From WFZT01 sp964571845 (GTDB taxonomy: Bacteria; Hydrothermota; Hydrothermia; B15-G9; WFZT01), in contig CAZNDM010000041.1 of assembly GCA_964571845.1 (NCBI GenBank), positions 1 to 14,951 of the forward strand: a stretch of DNA of 14,951 bases, read 5' to 3'. A program made the translations under genes and the position numbers. Below are positions 7,734 to 14,810 of the stretch, one piece after another. Numbering within the stretch: the stretch's first letter is position 1; each line of letters starts with the position of its first letter. The notes under the pieces are model-generated. The model was not told the origin of the DNA, did not search any database, and saw only the letters and a program-made list of their open reading frames with translations.

Positions 7734-9105
7734 GGGAAACCATTGTAATCTGGTTTTCTATCCTTATAGACGGGAACTCAAGAATAACTTCTGTGCCGAG
7801 GCCCGGCCTCGAATTGATCTTGAGCTTTCCCCCTATACTCGTCGCCCTCTCCTTCATTGTTTGAATGCCAAAATGGAGTTTTCCATTCGTCTTAACATAG
7901 TTTTCAGTATCAAATCCGCTCCCGTTGTCAACAATCTTCAATACCCGGGAGCCATTACTCGATTCAAAGGTCACCCACACCCTGGTTGCATTCGCATGTT
8001 TCTGTATGTTGTTCAGGCTCTCCTGAATGATCCTGATAAGGTGAACCTGAGAGGAAACAGGCAGGTTGAGATCATTGATGCCATCCAGTCGGGCAAAAAC
8101 TTTGATGTTGTTTTGAATGCCAAACTCTGTAACAAATTTCTCGATATAGGTCTTGAGATCCTCCTCCGGGATATCCACAATTTTGAGGTCAAAGATAGCT
8201 CTTCGAATCTCGCTATATGCCTGTTTTATAGCGTCGCGCAGTTCGTCAAGACACCTATCAATTGATTCAACCTCTCCCTTTCTCACCTTTTCCTGTATTG
8301 CGGCAGCCTTGACATTGATAAATGCAAGCGTCTGGGCAAGGCCATCGTGAAGGTCTCTCGCAATCCTGTCTCTCTCCCTGAGTGCAGATAATTCCATGAT
8401 CTCTCTATAAATTTTCAATCTCTCAAGTCCGTAGGCAATCTCACGGGCAAGTATCGTGAGTGTCTCCTGATCCTCTTCAGTAAATGGTTTCCTGCCCGGC
8501 TTCCTCGCAAGCAAAATGTGCGCCACAGGAATTCCTTCATTTGAAAATATGGGAACTCCCAGAATAGGTCCCAGAGGCGGATGTCCTTCTGGCAGCTCAA
8601 CGGAATCCGGGTCCTCTTCTCTCGCAGAAATCCTTATGGGCTTACCCGTCCTTAATATCTTCCCCTTTATCCCCTGTAGGCTCGGAATCTTTTTAACACT
8701 ACAGTTATTCACATCAATTCCGTAGTAATAAACCTTAACCTTACCATCCTCTTTGATGAGGATCTCTCCGTAATCAGCACACAGGTATTTACTGGCATTG
8801 GCTATGACTTCACTAACATACTCGCCTATTGACTCTTTGAGCTTCTGGATATCACCGGACTTAAGGAGCATTTTTTGATGTCGCTTGTGAAGACTTATCT
8901 GTGCATACAGCTTTTTGACCTCTCTGTAGATAATTATTCCAAAAATGATCGAGGTAATCGTGAAAACTGCAATTACTGCAAGGCTTTCGAAAAGAGGCGA
9001 GGAGATCTTTGATCTTACATTAAGCCTTAGAAATTCAAGCAGGATGAGGGTAATTACAGGGATTGCCACCCCGAGTATAAATAGTTTTTTTATGCGATTT
9101 TCCAT
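7705..9105 (-). CDS. NarL-type sensor histidine kinase with GAF domain
   Basis: A 466-residue membrane-bound kinase. Two membrane segments at about 9-28 and 40-60 enclose only a very short outside loop. They are followed by a short coiled stretch and a GAF-like sensor domain at about 90-230. The HisKA_3 dimer/phospho-acceptor motif is RDLHDGLAQ (250-258), with H253 as the likely phosphorylated residue. The ATPase domain has the N-box QESLNNIQKHANA (361-373), DNGSGFD (393-399) and GIQTMKERATSIGG (413-426). Such a tiny loop argues that the signal is sensed inside the cell by the GAF domain or in the membrane. It starts 51 bases after the TPR gene with a poor SD, and overlaps its response regulator. 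Confidence 0.94.
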   Translation of the reverse strand: MENRIKKLFILGVAIPVITLILLEFLRLNVRSKISSPLFESLAVIAVFTITSIIFGIIIYREVKKLYAQISLHKRHQKMLLKSGDIQKLKESIGEYVSEVIANASKYLCADYGEILIKEDGKVKVYYYGIDVNNCSVKKIPSLQGIKGKILRTGKPIRISAREEDPDSVELPEGHPPLGPILGVPIFSNEGIPVAHILLARKPGRKPFTEEDQETLTILAREIAYGLERLKIYREIMELSALRERDRIARDLHDGLAQTLAFINVKAAAIQEKVRKGEVESIDRCLDELRDAIKQAYSEIRRAIFDLKIVDIPEEDLKTYIEKFVTEFGIQNNIKVFARLDGINDLNLPVSSQVHLIRIIQESLNNIQKHANATRVWVTFESSNGSRVLKIVDNGSGFDTENYVKTNGKLHFGIQTMKERATSIGGKLKINSRPGLGTEVILEFPSIRIENQITMVSHGQNKGTSR

Positions 9106-9156
9106 AGCTCTTAATTTATAAACCTGATGGTGCTATTTTGCCATAGTCCGTTTTTA

Positions 9157-10653
9157 CTAAAGCAGAGCCCTGACAGCAGCAGCATAGGGAGTTGTCGGGT
9201 ATCTTTCTATAAGCTTTTTTCCAATTTCACTGGCAATTTCGGCATTTTTCAGCCTGTCCTGGGCTATCCTGAATGCTCTGAAGTAGGCATAAGGGGACAA
9301 AAAACTCTTCGATCCGTCTCCCACTCTGGTGTAAGTCGCCAGTGCAAGCTCGTACTCTTCCCTTAACTCCTGTATTCTCGCAAGTTCAAACTTCATAACA
9401 CCAGTGGTATCATGGATTGCAGATCTCACAACTTCAAGCGCACTATCAATTTCCCATCTAAGGAGTAAATTTTCCACATCAAGGAATTTTTTGAAAATAT
9501 CGCTGTTCCCGAAGTTATCCTGAATCTCCTTCAGAAAAAACACATTGTAAAGATACCGGCTTGCAGGAAACCTGCTTGCAAGCCTATTCCAGTAGATCCC
9601 GGCACTTTCGGGCATATCACGCACAAAGTACAGTAAACCAAGGTAATAAAGAACAGTCTCGTTGCTCCTATCCATTTTAAAAAGCAATGAATCTTTTCCC
9701 AGTGCAAGGATAGCCCTTATCCTCAACTCATCGTTTCTGCCGGCATATTTTAATACAGAATCAAAGTCCCTCAACCTGAAAAAGAGCAGGGTGACGAGCG
9801 AATCTCCTGCTCCTTTTATCTTGAATTTAAAATACGCTTTTTTGTAAAAATCAGCCGCTTCCCTGTACCTTTTGAGTTTTGAGAGAACCTGTGCCTTTAA
9901 GAAAAACCAGGATCCATCCTTTTTGTTTTCAAGGTCGAGAAGGGAATCTGCCCTGAGATAATCACCGATGGATATAAGATATCTGGCAAAGTCTTTCATA
10001 TTTTTCGTATAACCGGACAGCCTCAACTCTTTCAGCATTTCTTCAGGTTTACCTTTTCTCAAATAGTAGTCTGCGAGAATTATCCTGACCTCCCTGTGAT
10101 CAGGATGTTTTCTCAGCCATTTTGTAAGAATTCTCCTGATGGTTTGCTCGTCGAAAAATTTTTCAATTCTGCCAAATTCCTGTCGGAGCAAGGTGATGGA
10201 ACCTGTTTGCAGGTAGAAATTGAAAAGTTCGTAAAGGGCATCCGGGAAGTTTCTATCCCACAGATTCAGGTAATAAAATTCCCTCGCAAATAGCGTGTCC
10301 GATCCAAGGGTTTCCCGCCCTTTTTTCAGTATCTCAAGTGCAAAATCCTTGCCACCGGAGAAGTAAAGCAACGAATAAAGGTCCCGATACACCCTCGGTG
10401 ACCTTTTTCTGGACAGGTACCGGTCTATCAGCAGTCTGACTGTGTCCCTTTTGCCGAGTCGATTAAAGGCATCAATCTTGTATTTAAAAAATTCGAAGTC
10501 ATCGGGGTTCTTCTTTAGTATCAGATCTGCAATCTGGATAACCCTTTCATACTGTCCGCGGGCTCTTAGCTGGGCAATTTTTGTCCTCGCCTCTTTTTTA
10601 GAAATCTCAAGGTTGACCTGAAAAATTAAAAGCAGGGACAGGATATGTATCAT
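9157..10653 (-). CDS. Exported TPR-repeat protein, function unknown
   Basis: A 498-residue protein with a short N-terminal hydrophobic segment (MIHILSLLLIF, about 1-14) that looks like a signal peptide or anchor. The rest is helical and holds many degenerate tetratricopeptide-like repeats (for example GQYERVIQIADLILKKNPDD near 33-52, KRYREAADFYKKAYFKF in the middle, and the BamD/YbgF-like end IGKKLIERYPTTPYAAAV). TPR proteins act as binding scaffolds; no enzyme motif is seen. The start codon overlaps the stop of the HD gene (TGATG), so translation is probably coupled. A role with the downstream kinase or in the envelope is possible but not shown. Confidence 0.85.
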   Translation of the reverse strand: MIHILSLLLIFQVNLEISKKEARTKIAQLRARGQYERVIQIADLILKKNPDDFEFFKYKIDAFNRLGKRDTVRLLIDRYLSRKRSPRVYRDLYSLLYFSGGKDFALEILKKGRETLGSDTLFAREFYYLNLWDRNFPDALYELFNFYLQTGSITLLRQEFGRIEKFFDEQTIRRILTKWLRKHPDHREVRIILADYYLRKGKPEEMLKELRLSGYTKNMKDFARYLISIGDYLRADSLLDLENKKDGSWFFLKAQVLSKLKRYREAADFYKKAYFKFKIKGAGDSLVTLLFFRLRDFDSVLKYAGRNDELRIRAILALGKDSLLFKMDRSNETVLYYLGLLYFVRDMPESAGIYWNRLASRFPASRYLYNVFFLKEIQDNFGNSDIFKKFLDVENLLLRWEIDSALEVVRSAIHDTTGVMKFELARIQELREEYELALATYTRVGDGSKSFLSPYAYFRAFRIAQDRLKNAEIASEIGKKLIERYPTTPYAAAVRALL

Positions 10654-11201
10654 CAGAGTCCAAGCTCAGAGCTGATTTTTTTCATACCTTCAAGACAGGT
10701 CTCCAGGAATTCGTCAAGAGACATTCCAAATTCTTCGCATGTTTTTATCTGATCCCTGTTGGCACCGGCAGCAAATCTCTTTTCCTTGAACCTCTTTTTC
10801 ATGAATTTCAGGGATAAGCCCGAAAGGGATTTTGAAGGGTGCATCAGTGCACATGCGACGATGAATCCAGTCGTGGGATCCACTGCGTAAAGAACTTTCT
10901 CCATCAGGGTTTCACGATCCTTTTTCCACGCATGAGCAAGGATTGCGTTCAGTATCTCCTCATCCTGAAATCCCATCTCTCTCAGCATTTCAACGGTTCT
11001 TATAGCGTGGATCTCCGGTTTATCGAAGGTTTCCTCATAATCCAGGTCGTGCAGTATTCCCGCGATCTCCCACCTGTCGGGATCCTCACCCAACTTCTGA
11101 GCGATTTCTCTCATACACGCCCCTGCTGCGAGCATGTGCTTCACGAGATTCTCTTTTTTCACATATTTTCTGACAAGACTGATGGCTTCTTCTCGTGTCA
11201 T
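10653..11201 (-). CDS. HD-domain phosphohydrolase-like protein (COG2316-like)
   Basis: A 182-residue HD-superfamily protein of about the usual length for stand-alone predicted HD hydrolases. Metal-ligand candidates are H22 (LVKHMLA), H51-D52 (GILHDLDYE), H65, H90 (ILAHAW) and D108 (YAVDP). The family hydrolyses phosphate esters, but the substrate is not known. The C-terminal helices (about 120-182) contain SLKFMKKRFKEKRFAAG. Its SD, GGAGGT, is formed by the last codons of fur (Gly-Gly-stop), and the ATG lies 1 base past the fur stop, so the two are translated together. It is followed directly by the TPR gene. Confidence 0.88.
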   Translation of the reverse strand: MTREEAISLVRKYVKKENLVKHMLAAGACMREIAQKLGEDPDRWEIAGILHDLDYEETFDKPEIHAIRTVEMLREMGFQDEEILNAILAHAWKKDRETLMEKVLYAVDPTTGFIVACALMHPSKSLSGLSLKFMKKRFKEKRFAAGANRDQIKTCEEFGMSLDEFLETCLEGMKKISSELGL

Positions 11202-11202
11202 T

Positions 11203-11637
11203 TTAACCTCCTTTTAAACGGCATTCCCTGCAAATTCCGTAAACGATCGTTGAGACCTTTTCGATCTGAAAGTCCATTTCACCTGCAATTTTCTCGATCT
11301 CAGTCTCAATACGGTCATTTTTGAACTCATATATCCTTCCGCACCTCAAACACACGAAGTGAGAATGAGAATCGTGCCCTATAATGTGTTCGTAATACTT
11401 TTTGCCTCTACCAAATTCCCGTTCCTCCACAAACCCCATTTCAACGAGGACCTTGAGTGTTCTGTAAACAGTCGCCCTTGAAATGCCCGAGTACTCCTTT
11501 TTTAGCATCTTATAGAGCTCATCAGCGGTGAAGTGTTTGTGCAGGGAGAAGATCTTTTTAACGATAATGCTCCGCTGCTTTGTAATTTTTTTGTTGTGTC
11601 TGCGAGATATTTCTTTAAAAATGCTGTATTCGTCCAT
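11203..11637 (-). CDS. Fur-family metal- or peroxide-responsive regulator
   Basis: A 144-residue Fur/PerR/Zur-family DNA-binding protein. The winged helix is at about 10-82 (TKQRSIIVKKIF, ISRATVYRTLKVLVEMGFV). The metal-binding region HDSHSHFVCLRCG (88-100) is followed by a C-terminal second zinc pair CREC (136-139). Both CxxC pairs of the structural zinc site are present. Fur, Zur and PerR cannot be told apart from sequence by eye. An in-frame TGA sits directly before the ATG, so this is the only sensible start. There is no SD, and the 3' end of the tRNA lies about 12 bases upstream. It is the first gene after the tRNA and is coupled to the HD gene. Confidence 0.94.
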   Translation of the reverse strand: MDEYSIFKEISRRHNKKITKQRSIIVKKIFSLHKHFTADELYKMLKKEYSGISRATVYRTLKVLVEMGFVEEREFGRGKKYYEHIIGHDSHSHFVCLRCGRIYEFKNDRIETEIEKIAGEMDFQIEKVSTIVYGICRECRLKGG

Positions 11638-11649
11638 TCAAAAAAGAAG

Positions 11650-11723
11650 AGCGCCCGGGGGGACTCGAACCCCCAACCTTGAGATCCGGAATCTCACGCT
11701 CTTTCCGCTTGAGCTACGGGCGC
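11650..11723 (-). tRNA. tRNA-Arg (anticodon CCG)
   Basis: The full cloverleaf can be drawn on the minus strand: acceptor GCGCCCG/CGGGCGC, TA, D-stem GCTC/GAGC, anticodon stem TGAGA/TCTCA with loop TTCCGGA, 5-base variable loop, and T-arm GGGGG-TTCGAGT-CCCCC. Positions 34-36 are CCG, which reads CGG (Arg). CCA is not encoded. The base after the acceptor stem (position 73) is U, unusual for bacterial tRNA-Arg. A run of T (TCTTCTTTTTT) follows, which might end transcription or be a processing site. The gene begins 2 bases after the Memo-AMMECR1 stop codon. Confidence 0.95.
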
Positions 11724-11725
11724 CC

Positions 11726-13108
11726 TTATAGATCTCTGTCTGAAAAAACATAAGCGCTGAACTTGTAAATTTCAACCCCGGGCTCTTTCCAGCATCCTGG
11801 CTGCAATCCAGCCTTAAGACATGTGTTGTCAAGAAATTCATACCTGTCCCAGCCGTACTCCACAGGGACCTGTGGAAGAAGTACTCCCTGATAATAGCCT
11901 GATCTTATCAAAAGCCCGTGCTTCCCGACCTCTATCTCTTCAACATCCTTGACCGGCTCAAGTGGGGTCAATACTGAAATTTCAAATTCCAGATGATCAA
12001 ATTCTTCAGGAGTAACAGGAGAGAATCGTGGATCGTTCACAGCCGCATCTCCAGCAACCTGAGCCGTCGCAATGTAAAGTGGCTTGACGGGGATCACATA
12101 GCCTATGCAACCACGTAATCTCCCGTTGTGCTTGAGAGTTACAAAAACACCTGAAGGTTCGGCAAGCTTCCTCGTTGGCGGAGGCGGTGGTGTGTATTCC
12201 CGCCCTCTGATCTTGTTGTAAACCGCCTCCTTGGCAATTTTTATCAGGTATTCCTTCTCCTCACGGGTCAGGTATTCCTCATCATCTTCTTTCTTTGTAA
12301 CTGCTATTGATGCATAGCCAACAACATAACCGGAAAATGACCCTGTTACCTTCGCAGAATTCGTGTATGCAAGAAGCTGAATATTGACCCTGTGGAGTTT
12401 TTTTAGTGTGGCGATCATGGTGGCTATAGGTCCTGCTCCACATGCCATGGCTCTGCCAGCCTCTGACTCTTTAATGAGCTCTTCATCCTCGCCTGAAAGG
12501 ATGAGCCCGACAGTATAGGCGTCCGTTTTTTCACACTCCTCCACCGAATAACCGTGAAACAGATCAGAGCTGGCAACAACCACGAAATCTTTCTCATCCT
12601 TCAAAGCTTTACTCAATCCTGCGCTGGCTTCTCTCATCGTCGGGACATCCTGAATTCCCATCATGATGGGAACTATTTTGAAATCATCGAGCACATACTG
12701 AAGAAACGGGACCTGTACTTCAAGGGAGTGTTCGTTTGCATGAACCCCGGGATTTGAGTAAAAAATCGGGGATGAATTCAAAATCTTTTCAGCAAGTTCT
12801 TCGTCAACTTCCACCTCTCCAAGGGGTGTAATCCAGCTCCCTCTGTCAAATACCGCCATACCAGTAAATGGGACCTGATGACTTGGACCAATTAAGATGA
12901 CTTTCTTTATTCTCTTTGGAAGTGTCTTATAGCCTGTGGCAGCAATAACACCGGAATAAATGTATCCTGCGTGTGGGGAAACCAGTCCCATTATTTCCCC
13001 ATCCACCTTCCTGTCCTCTGCCTGCTCGAACAACTTTTCAAGAAGACTCAATAACTCGTCCCGCTCTACTGGATAAAAGCTACCGGCATATGCTGGATAT
13101 CTCCTCAT
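11726..13108 (-). CDS. Memo-AMMECR1 fusion (AmmeMemoRadiSam proteins B and A)
   Basis: A 460-residue two-domain protein. The Memo-like domain (about 1-272) has H46 (SPHAGYIYSG), H77 (GPSHQVP), D182/H185 (SSDLFHG) and C223 (ACGAGP). These match the metal-site His/His/Cys layout known for Memo, a fold related to LigB-type non-haem iron dioxygenases. The AMMECR1 domain (about 283-455) keeps the hallmark LRGCIG (331-336) and NDPRF (358-362). A Pro-rich linker stretch (306-311) lies within it. In many microbes these two domains occur with a radical SAM protein; that gene is not in this window. The chemistry is unknown. It starts 14 bases after hslU (SD GGGGGTGAT). Confidence 0.93.
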   Translation of the reverse strand: MRRYPAYAGSFYPVERDELLSLLEKLFEQAEDRKVDGEIMGLVSPHAGYIYSGVIAATGYKTLPKRIKKVILIGPSHQVPFTGMAVFDRGSWITPLGEVEVDEELAEKILNSSPIFYSNPGVHANEHSLEVQVPFLQYVLDDFKIVPIMMGIQDVPTMREASAGLSKALKDEKDFVVVASSDLFHGYSVEECEKTDAYTVGLILSGEDEELIKESEAGRAMACGAGPIATMIATLKKLHRVNIQLLAYTNSAKVTGSFSGYVVGYASIAVTKKEDDEEYLTREEKEYLIKIAKEAVYNKIRGREYTPPPPPTRKLAEPSGVFVTLKHNGRLRGCIGYVIPVKPLYIATAQVAGDAAVNDPRFSPVTPEEFDHLEFEISVLTPLEPVKDVEEIEVGKHGLLIRSGYYQGVLLPQVPVEYGWDRYEFLDNTCLKAGLQPGCWKEPGVEIYKFSAYVFSDRDL

Positions 13109-13122
13109 TCTATCACCCCCGA

Positions 13123-14451
13123 TTACAGTATATACCTCGATAGATCCTCATCTTCAATAATCTCCGACAACCTCTTATCAACATACTCCTCGTTGATAAT
13201 CACCTCAGTAACGCCAGGTTTGGGCAGCTCGAACAAAAGGTCCTCAAGGAGATGACTCATTACAGTGTGAAGCCTTCTTGCGCCAATATTTTCTGTCCTT
13301 TCGTTAACAATCGCCGCATACTTTGCTATTTTGGCAATAGCACCCTCGGTGAATTCGAGGGTAACACCCTCAGTCTCAAAGAGGGCTTTGTATTGCTTTA
13401 CAAGTGAATTTTCAGGCTCAACAAGAATTCTTCTGAACTCTTCTTCACCAAGACTATCGAGCTCCACCCTGATAGGGAACCTGCCCTGGAGCTCTGGTAT
13501 CAGATCACTCGGACTCGCATTGTGAAAAGCTCCCGCCGCAATGAACAGTATGTGATCAGTCTTTACCATTCCGTATTTCGTCATGACCTTTGTACCCTCG
13601 ACAATGGGCAGAAGATCCCTCTGAACCCCCTCCCTTGAAACATCCGGTCCATGAGTTGAATTTGTCCCGACTATTTTATCGATCTCGTCTATAAATATGA
13701 TCCCTGATGTCTCTGCTCGCTCCCTTGCCTCCTTTTTTACCTCATCCATGTCAATTAGCTTGCTTGCTTCCTGCTGCTTCAGGATCTCCAGTGCCTCTTT
13801 GACTTTGACTCTTTTCTTTTTCCTTCTTTTCGGGAAAAATGCTTCAAGGCCCTCGGGGATGTTCAGGTCAATCCCCTCGACACCCATGGGGCTGACGACT
13901 TCAAAAAACGGTGGAACTTTTTCCTCAATGTCAATTTCTATTTCCTGCTCGTCAAATTTGCCCTCGTCAAATAACTTTCTCAATTTCTCCTTTGTTTCCT
14001 CCATCTCCTGGGGATTACCCGCAACCGGAGGCGGGAAAAGTATGTCCAGTATCCTTTCCCTTGCGAGCCGCAACGCCTTTTCCTCAACCTTTTTCATCTT
14101 TTCAGCCTTCACCATACTGACCGAAATCTCCATCAGATCCCTGATCATTGACTCCACATTTTTGCCGACATAACCCACCTCAGTAAACCTCGTTGCCTCA
14201 ACTTTAACAAATGGAGCTTTGGCAAGGTTCGCCAGCCGGCGAGCTATCTCAGTTTTACCTACACCCGTGGGACCTATAAGAATTATGTTGTTGGGTGTTA
14301 TCTCCTCTTTTATCGGACCTTTGACATTTAGTCTTCTCCACCTGTTTCTTAATGCAATTGCAACTGCTTTTTTGGCTTTGTCCTGTCCAACCACATACTT
14401 ATCAAGCTCTCTAACTATCTCCTTCGGGGTTAAAAAATCCTTTGAAGCCAT
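13123..14451 (-). CDS. hslU: HslU (ClpY), ATPase subunit of the HslVU protease
   Basis: A 442-residue AAA+ unfoldase, the usual HslU length. Walker A GPTGVGKT (60-67), pore loop GYVG (93-96), a charged I-domain in the middle (about 110-240), Walker B IIFIDEID, and a C-terminal tail ending EDLSRYIL, the segment that docks into HslV. An ATG exists 18 codons upstream (14505), but the ATG at 14451 is preferred. It has SD GGAGG 7 bases before it, it gives the conserved family N-terminus (LTPKEIVRELDKYVVGQ), and the upstream ATG lies before the -10 box of the promoter. No hslV is present next to it or elsewhere in the window. Memo-AMMECR1 follows after 14 bases. Confidence 0.97.
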   Translation of the reverse strand: MASKDFLTPKEIVRELDKYVVGQDKAKKAVAIALRNRWRRLNVKGPIKEEITPNNIILIGPTGVGKTEIARRLANLAKAPFVKVEATRFTEVGYVGKNVESMIRDLMEISVSMVKAEKMKKVEEKALRLARERILDILFPPPVAGNPQEMEETKEKLRKLFDEGKFDEQEIEIDIEEKVPPFFEVVSPMGVEGIDLNIPEGLEAFFPKRRKKKRVKVKEALEILKQQEASKLIDMDEVKKEARERAETSGIIFIDEIDKIVGTNSTHGPDVSREGVQRDLLPIVEGTKVMTKYGMVKTDHILFIAAGAFHNASPSDLIPELQGRFPIRVELDSLGEEEFRRILVEPENSLVKQYKALFETEGVTLEFTEGAIAKIAKYAAIVNERTENIGARRLHTVMSHLLEDLLFELPKPGVTEVIINEEYVDKRLSEIIEDEDLSRYIL

Positions 14452-14483
14452 TCTTTTTCCTCCACATCCGTTGTTTTTTCTCA

Positions 14484-14512
14484 ATAATATGACCACATTT
14501 TGCAATAGTCAA
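14484..14512 (-). promoter_or_regulatory. Sigma-70-type promoter of hslU
   Basis: Minus strand: -35 TTGACT (14507-14512), a 17-base spacer, and -10 TATTAT (14484-14489), 32 bases before the hslU ATG. Both boxes are near consensus. No heat-shock (CIRCE) repeat is seen between it and the gene. It probably drives hslU, Memo-AMMECR1, the tRNA and perhaps the genes through to the response regulator. Confidence 0.82.
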
Positions 14513-14567
14513 CCACATTATGAAAGGTGTCTGGAAAAGTTACTTTGAAGAAAAAAGTTGGGGGCGA

Positions 14568-14770
14568 TACTCCTCCCCTCGCTCTGCGTAGAACTCCAAA
14601 TAATCTCCTCTCCCGCTCTGCGGCGGACTCAAAATAACTTCCTCCCCTCACTTTGCGGTGAACTTCAAATAACCTTCTCCCGCAAATCGTGGAAGCTCCA
14701 AATACCCCCTCCCACACTCTGCGGTGGATTTAAAATAACCTTCTTCTCCGCATCGTGGGGACTCCAAATA
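14568..14770. repeat. Degenerate C-rich tandem array, 33-35-base units
   Basis: Six units, each ending in AAATA, end at 14602, 14636, 14671, 14704, 14737 and 14770. The pattern is about (A)CCTTCTCCCGCTCTGCGGYGGACTCCAAATA. Most carry a small CCGC-TCT-GCGG type stem-loop. They share the C-rich core with the 30-base units at the left end but have a different spacer. Frames open across the array on both strands are low-complexity and have no SD, so I do not call genes. Confidence 0.75.
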
Positions 14771-14810
14771 CCTCCTCCCCCACAGCACAAAAGTGCTGTG
14801 GGGGAGGAGG
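14771..14810. repeat. Perfect 18-base-pair hairpin
   Basis: CCTCCTCCCCCACAGCAC (14771-14788) pairs perfectly with 14793-14810 around an AAAA loop. It is the strongest hairpin in the window. It has the family outer stem with inner stem AGCAC/GTGCT, and no T-run on either side. It closes the tandem array and begins the right copy of the dispersed element. Confidence 0.88.

Noticed and set aside
9106..9156. A promoter for the kinase gene in the 51-base gap
   Set aside because: There is an AT-rich TTTATAAATTAA stretch, but no acceptable -35 box at the right distance and too little room before the ATG.
11638..11731. Frames ending in peptides such as APGGTRTPNLEIRN or LGVRVPPGALLF across the tRNA
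   Set aside because: These are the known false frames made by translating a tRNA gene.
14452..14505. 18-codon N-terminal extension of hslU
   Set aside because: The upstream ATG lies before the -10 box of the only good promoter, while the ATG at 14451 has a strong SD and gives the family N-terminus.
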